The notes under the pieces: model-generated
What the model saw: the letters and a program-made list of their open reading frames with translations, nothing else
Told to the model about the DNA's origin: nothing
Databases searched by the model: none
Shown: positions 7,157-10,027 of the stretch, one piece after another
Layout of the letters: every line of letters starts with the position of its first letter
Numbering within the stretch: the first letter of the stretch is position 1
Translations under genes and position numbers: made by a program
Source of the DNA: Gemmatimonadota bacterium
GTDB lineage: Bacteria > Gemmatimonadota > Gemmatimonadetes > Gemmatimonadales > Gemmatimonadaceae
DNA length: 10,027 nucleotides
Direction of reading: 5' to 3'
Assembly: GCA_003142495.1 (NCBI GenBank)
Contig: PLMM01000069.1
Location: forward strand, 1-10,027

Positions 7157-8226
7157 ACCGCGAGCGTGCGCTCGACGGTGTTGTCGATCGAGAAGAGCGG
7201 CGCTCGGCGAATGCCGTTCGCGCCCATCTTCTGCGCAAGATCGCGGTCGGTAACGAGCCGCACGATCGCGGCGCCGAGCGCTTCGGCATCGCCCACAGGT
7301 ACGAGCAGTCCCGTTTCGTTGTTGACTACGGCCTCGGGTATTCCACCAGCAGCCGTCGCCGCGACCGGCTTCCCGAAGGACATCGCGTCGATCACGACGC
7401 CGCCTATTCCATCGTCGCTCGAGCTCAGCGCAACGACGTCCGCCACCGACATGAGCGAGTCGGCGTCGGTGCGATAGCCAGCGAGATGCACGCTGTCGCA
7501 GAGGCTGAGCAGCGAGATCTCGAGCTCGACCTCCGAGCGCAGCTCGCCATCGCCGACCACGAGCCCCTGAATGTCGGGCACGCTCCGACGTGCGACATCC
7601 ATCGCGCGAACGAAGGTCACCGGATCCTTGTGCCCGACCAGCGCCGCGACCATCACCACGAGCGGTGCGCCGGCATGCACGCCGAACTTCGTCAGCGTCT
7701 GCGCGCTCGCGGGCAGGATGACGCGCGTGAGGTCGACGCCGCTGTAGGCGACGGTGATCCGCGCCGATTCGATCCCGCTCTTCACCAGCGAATCGGCCGT
7801 CGCCTGGCACACGGCGATCATCGCATCGGCGCGCGAGTACTTCCACAACGATGCCGGATTCCGCTTGAGCGGAAAGCTCACGCGACGGGTGAGCACCATG
7901 CGCGCGCGCGTCCCGAGAGTCGCGATCGCCGCGAGCGCGACCGCATGCCCCGTGTGCGCGTGCACGATGTCCGCTTTCTCGCGCATGATCGCCCGGCGCA
8001 GCGAGAGCGCCGCGAAGAGATCCATCTCGCCGAGTGGCGAGAGCGCGATCGTCGGAATTCCCGCGGCGATCGCCTTCTCGGCGAGCGGCTCTCCGGGACG
8101 CACGGCGAGCACCGAGCGATGCCCGAGGCGCGCTAGGCGCTCCGCGAGCCAGAACGCCTGGCGCTCGCCGCCGCGCCACCCGCGCTCGGTGTCGACGTGC
8201 ACGACGCGCAGCGCGCGAGGGCTCAT
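7123..8226 (-). CDS. glycosyltransferase family 4, paralog A1
   Basis: This 367-residue GT-B enzyme of GT4 type transfers a nucleotide-activated sugar to a growing glycan, here probably LPS core or O-chain. The N-terminal half starts with VVHVDTERGWRGGERQ (8-23), a glycine-rich acceptor-side loop common in this subgroup, and has VHAHTGHA (88-95). The C-terminal donor domain has VMVAALVGHKDP (191-202), VVGDGELR (223-230), and GKPVAATAAGGIPE near 285-298. The nucleotide-sugar acidic pair, E-x7-E in most GT4 enzymes, reads D272-x7-D280. It is closely related to the partial gene at 9401-10027, with no gap needed over about 200 residues. The ATG at 8226 overlaps the stop of the upstream GT4 gene as ATGA. 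Its stop at 7123-7125 lies inside the convergent GT9 gene. Substrate cannot be predicted. Confidence 0.9.
   Translation of the reverse strand: MSPRALRVVHVDTERGWRGGERQAFWLAERLARLGHRSVLAVRPGEPLAEKAIAAGIPTIALSPLGEMDLFAALSLRRAIMREKADIVHAHTGHAVALAAIATLGTRARMVLTRRVSFPLKRNPASLWKYSRADAMIAVCQATADSLVKSGIESARITVAYSGVDLTRVILPASAQTLTKFGVHAGAPLVVMVAALVGHKDPVTFVRAMDVARRSVPDIQGLVVGDGELRSEVELEISLLSLCDSVHLAGYRTDADSLMSVADVVALSSSDDGIGGVVIDAMSFGKPVAATAAGGIPEAVVNNETGLLVPVGDAEALGAAIVRLVTDRDLAQKMGANGIRRAPLFSIDNTVERTLAVYERVLAARER
7143..7169. other. imperfect hairpin at the convergent gene ends
   Basis: GCACGC (7143-7148) can pair with GCGTGC (7164-7169), with three further inner pairs and a 5-base loop. It sits across the GT9 stop and inside the 3' end of the opposing GT4 gene, where a bidirectional terminator would be expected, but there is no T-run on either strand and the sequence is constrained by coding. 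A second small hairpin (CGAGCG-TG-CGCTCG) lies at 7161-7174. Confidence 0.15.
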
Positions 8227-9404
8227 CTCTCCACAGCGCGCGAATACGTGTCAGCGATCGCGCGCAGATCCTGGGCGACTCGCTGCCAGCTGTACTTTTC
8301 TTCGGCGATGCGCCTTCCAGCGGCGCCAAATTGCGCCGCGAGCTCGGGCGAGCGCAATATTCGCTGAATTGCCTCGGCAATGGATGCAGGATCGTACGGA
8401 TTTGCTAGCAACCCGGTGACTCCGTCGACGACGGCTTCCGGCATCCCCCCTTCCCGTCCCGCTACCACCGGCAACGACGTCGCCGCGGCCTCGATGAGCG
8501 AAATACCGAAGCCTTCCACGTGTCCGACGGCGACTCGGGACGCACCAACGTACAGTTCCGCCACATTGTACAGAGAAGGAAGATCCGCATCGGTGACATG
8601 ACCAAGAAATCGTACAACGTCGTCCAGCCCGAGTTGAGTCGCGAGCGCGCGCAGAGTGGCTTCATGCTCACCAGTGCCGGCAATCGCGTATCGCAAGTCT
8701 GGCTCGCGCTCGCGCAAGAGCAGTAGTGCTCGCATCGCGTGATCCTGACCTTTGTGTTCGACGAGACGGCCAACGGTGAGCATCCAGCGCCCCTCCGTAA
8801 GTCCGTACTTCTTGCGAACGAAGGCTGTATCCATCCCGGCACGGAATCGGTCGAGATCGGCGCCCAGAGGCACAGCGTGGACACGATCGGCTCGCTCGGG
8901 AATGCCAAGCTCTCCGAGCAGATCTATCGTCATCCTGCGAGTCCACTCGCTGTTCGTGACGAGGACGGCGGCCGAACCGAGCAGTGTTCGAGCAATCATG
9001 CGCTTGGCCAACCCGCGCCCTCGCGATCGCATTAGCAGTAATTCAGTTCCGTGCAGGAAGACCCCGTAAGGCACGCCAAGCCGAAGGCGCAGACTGAGGG
9101 CGACGTACGACGCCGGTTTCAGATTTCCGCACCAGGCGAAGGATACCTGATGGATCTTGGTGAGAGCAGCGGCACGTCGTGACCATGCGATCAACCCCGG
9201 GAAATTTCTAAGTCTTTCCCGTGCAATCGGTATTCGATCCAGTCGAATCGACTGCCTAGCGTCACTTTCTTCGTCGCCTGGCTCCCTTCCGAGCGAGACC
9301 AACATCGCGTCGCCACCGTAGTGAATGGCCAACTGGGACATCCAACTCGCGATGCCGTCGTACTGCGGAGGAAAATTTGAGGTCAGAAGCAGATGTGTGG
9401 TCAT
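8223..9404 (-). CDS. glycosyltransferase family 4, middle gene B
   Basis: The 393-residue product is a complete GT4-type GT-B glycosyltransferase. The N-terminal domain opens with HLLLTSNFPPQYDGIASW (4-21), the phosphate-binding glycine loop and strand common to PimB-like enzymes, and contains FLHGTELL (116-123). The donor domain begins with LTVGRLVEHKG (209-219), where R213 and K218 are the usual diphosphate contacts, then IAGTGEHE (241-248) and the full E-x7-E pair, E297 and E305 (VEGFGISLIE), followed by GREGGMPEAV (316-325). It differs clearly from the genes on either side, so it is not a third copy of the same paralog. It overlaps both neighbours by four bases (ATGA), consistent with one minus-strand transcript. 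Base composition is lower in GC (about 53-65% in sampled lines) than in the plus-strand genes. Sugar and acceptor are unknown. Confidence 0.9.
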   Translation of the reverse strand: MTTHLLLTSNFPPQYDGIASWMSQLAIHYGGDAMLVSLGREPGDEESDARQSIRLDRIPIARERLRNFPGLIAWSRRAAALTKIHQVSFAWCGNLKPASYVALSLRLRLGVPYGVFLHGTELLLMRSRGRGLAKRMIARTLLGSAAVLVTNSEWTRRMTIDLLGELGIPERADRVHAVPLGADLDRFRAGMDTAFVRKKYGLTEGRWMLTVGRLVEHKGQDHAMRALLLLREREPDLRYAIAGTGEHEATLRALATQLGLDDVVRFLGHVTDADLPSLYNVAELYVGASRVAVGHVEGFGISLIEAAATSLPVVAGREGGMPEAVVDGVTGLLANPYDPASIAEAIQRILRSPELAAQFGAAGRRIAEEKYSWQRVAQDLRAIADTYSRAVER

Positions 9405-10027
9405 TGAGTTGCTGCGCGCTCGGCAAGCAATTCCCGATAGATGTTCATCGTTCGATCTACCGTGCGCTCGATCGCAAACATTGGTGCGCGAGCATGCGCG
9501 CCCGCGGAGAGAGTCTTCGAGAGCTCGGTGTTTTGCAGTACTTCGGCGATGGCGAGTCCGAGGGCCTCGGCGTCCCCTATCGGCACAAGCAGTCCGGATC
9601 GTTCATGTTCGATCACCTCTGGAACGCCGCCTACCGCGGTCGCGACGATCGGCTTTCCGAGCACCAGCGCATCGAGCAACACGCCTGGAGTTCCCTCCAG
9701 GCTTCGACTGCACAACACGACCACGCTTGGCGCTGACTCGAGCGACTCGGGATCGGTTCGGAAGCCAGTGAGGTGTACGATACCCTCGAGCCCGAGCGAT
9801 TGAATTTGCGCGGCAAGCGTGACTCGCAGTGGTCCGTCACCCACGAGAAGTGCGTGCAGATTCGGAACCTCACGGCGGGCGACAAGCATCGCTCGCACGA
9901 AGGTGGCCGGATCCTTCGCCGCACTGAGCGATGCGACCATTACCGCCAGCGGCACGCCAGCCGGCACGCCGAATGATTCGAGAAGCTGGGTGGTTGCAGG
10001 GAGCGCCGCCGGCATGAGCGGCACGCC
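9401..10027 (-). CDS. glycosyltransferase family 4, paralog A2 (5' end outside window)
   Basis: Only the last 208 residues are visible; the frame is open at the right edge of the window, so the start lies beyond it. This is the donor-binding half of a GT4 enzyme: VMVASLSAAKDPATFVRAM, LLVGDGPLR, LTGFRTD, EGTPGVLLDA with acidic residues coded at 9695-9697 (Glu) and 9671-9673 (Asp), GKPIVATAVGGVPE and GLLVPIGDAEALG. It aligns without gaps to the C-terminal half of the GT4 gene at 7123-8226, with roughly half the residues identical by eye, so the two are paralogs. Its TGA overlaps the ATG of the middle GT4 gene. The GTG at 10024 is not a plausible true start because the whole acceptor domain would be missing. 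Confidence 0.88.
   Translation of the reverse strand, partial: GVPLMPAALPATTQLLESFGVPAGVPLAVMVASLSAAKDPATFVRAMLVARREVPNLHALLVGDGPLRVTLAAQIQSLGLEGIVHLTGFRTDPESLESAPSVVVLCSRSLEGTPGVLLDALVLGKPIVATAVGGVPEVIEHERSGLLVPIGDAEALGLAIAEVLQNTELSKTLSAGAHARAPMFAIERTVDRTMNIYRELLAERAATQ

Noticed and set aside
6229..8136. 635-codon plus-strand open frame across the GT9 gene and the opposing GT4 gene
   Set aside because: Arg/Ala-rich translation typical of an out-of-frame reading of GC-rich DNA; both regions are explained by genes with clear family motifs.
6539..8380. 613-codon minus-strand open frame
   Set aside because: Runs out of frame through two GT4 genes and antisense to GT9; translation is low-complexity Arg/Ala with no motif.

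Overview
The window is a gene-dense stretch of high-GC DNA with almost no intergenic sequence. The genes are those of a diderm (Gram-negative-type) bacterium: an outer-membrane beta-barrel protein, a Kdo/WaaP-type lipopolysaccharide kinase, a heptosyltransferase-like GT9 enzyme and three GT4 glycosyltransferases. The gene styles (an FHA-GAF-adenylate cyclase, a barrel protein with a periplasmic domain of DUF5686 type, GT4 enzymes opening with a GWRGGERQ-like motif) would fit Gemmatimonadota or a similar high-GC soil phylum. That placement is an inference from family resemblance, not from a marker gene.

Layout. Bases 3-62 may be the last codons of a plus-strand gene whose body lies left of the window. 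Facing it is a large minus-strand outer-membrane protein (68-2152). Divergent from that is trpE (2195-3688, plus), the large subunit of anthranilate synthase. After a 50-base gap with a GC-rich hairpin comes a plus-strand set of three genes in an overlapping chain: an FHA-GAF-class III adenylate cyclase (3739-5340), a Kdo kinase-like LPS kinase (5337-6110) and a GT9 heptosyltransferase-like protein (6107-7156). From the right, a minus-strand chain of three GT4 glycosyltransferases (10027-9401, partial; 9404-8223; 8226-7123) runs toward it. The last of these overlaps the end of the GT9 gene by 34 bases.

How they fit together. The kinase, the GT9 enzyme and the three GT4 enzymes look like part of a lipopolysaccharide core or surface-glycan locus. 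The cyclase is joined to this set by a 4-base stop/start overlap, so its product is probably made together with the LPS enzymes. The two outer GT4 genes are close paralogs flanking a third, more distant GT4. Base composition falls from about 70-78% GC in sampled lines of trpE and the left part to about 52-62% in sampled lines of the two rightmost GT4 genes, which suggests the start of a variable surface-glycan region. trpE has no trpG, trpD or other trp gene beside it here.

I found no tRNA, rRNA, CRISPR array, insertion sequence or phage gene. No gene-free stretch exceeds 300 bases; the longest, between trpE and the cyclase gene, is 50 bases. The window contains no clearly new defence or mobile system. 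The most unusual points are the cyclase-LPS coupling, the architecture of the outer-membrane protein and the A-B-A arrangement of GT4 genes.
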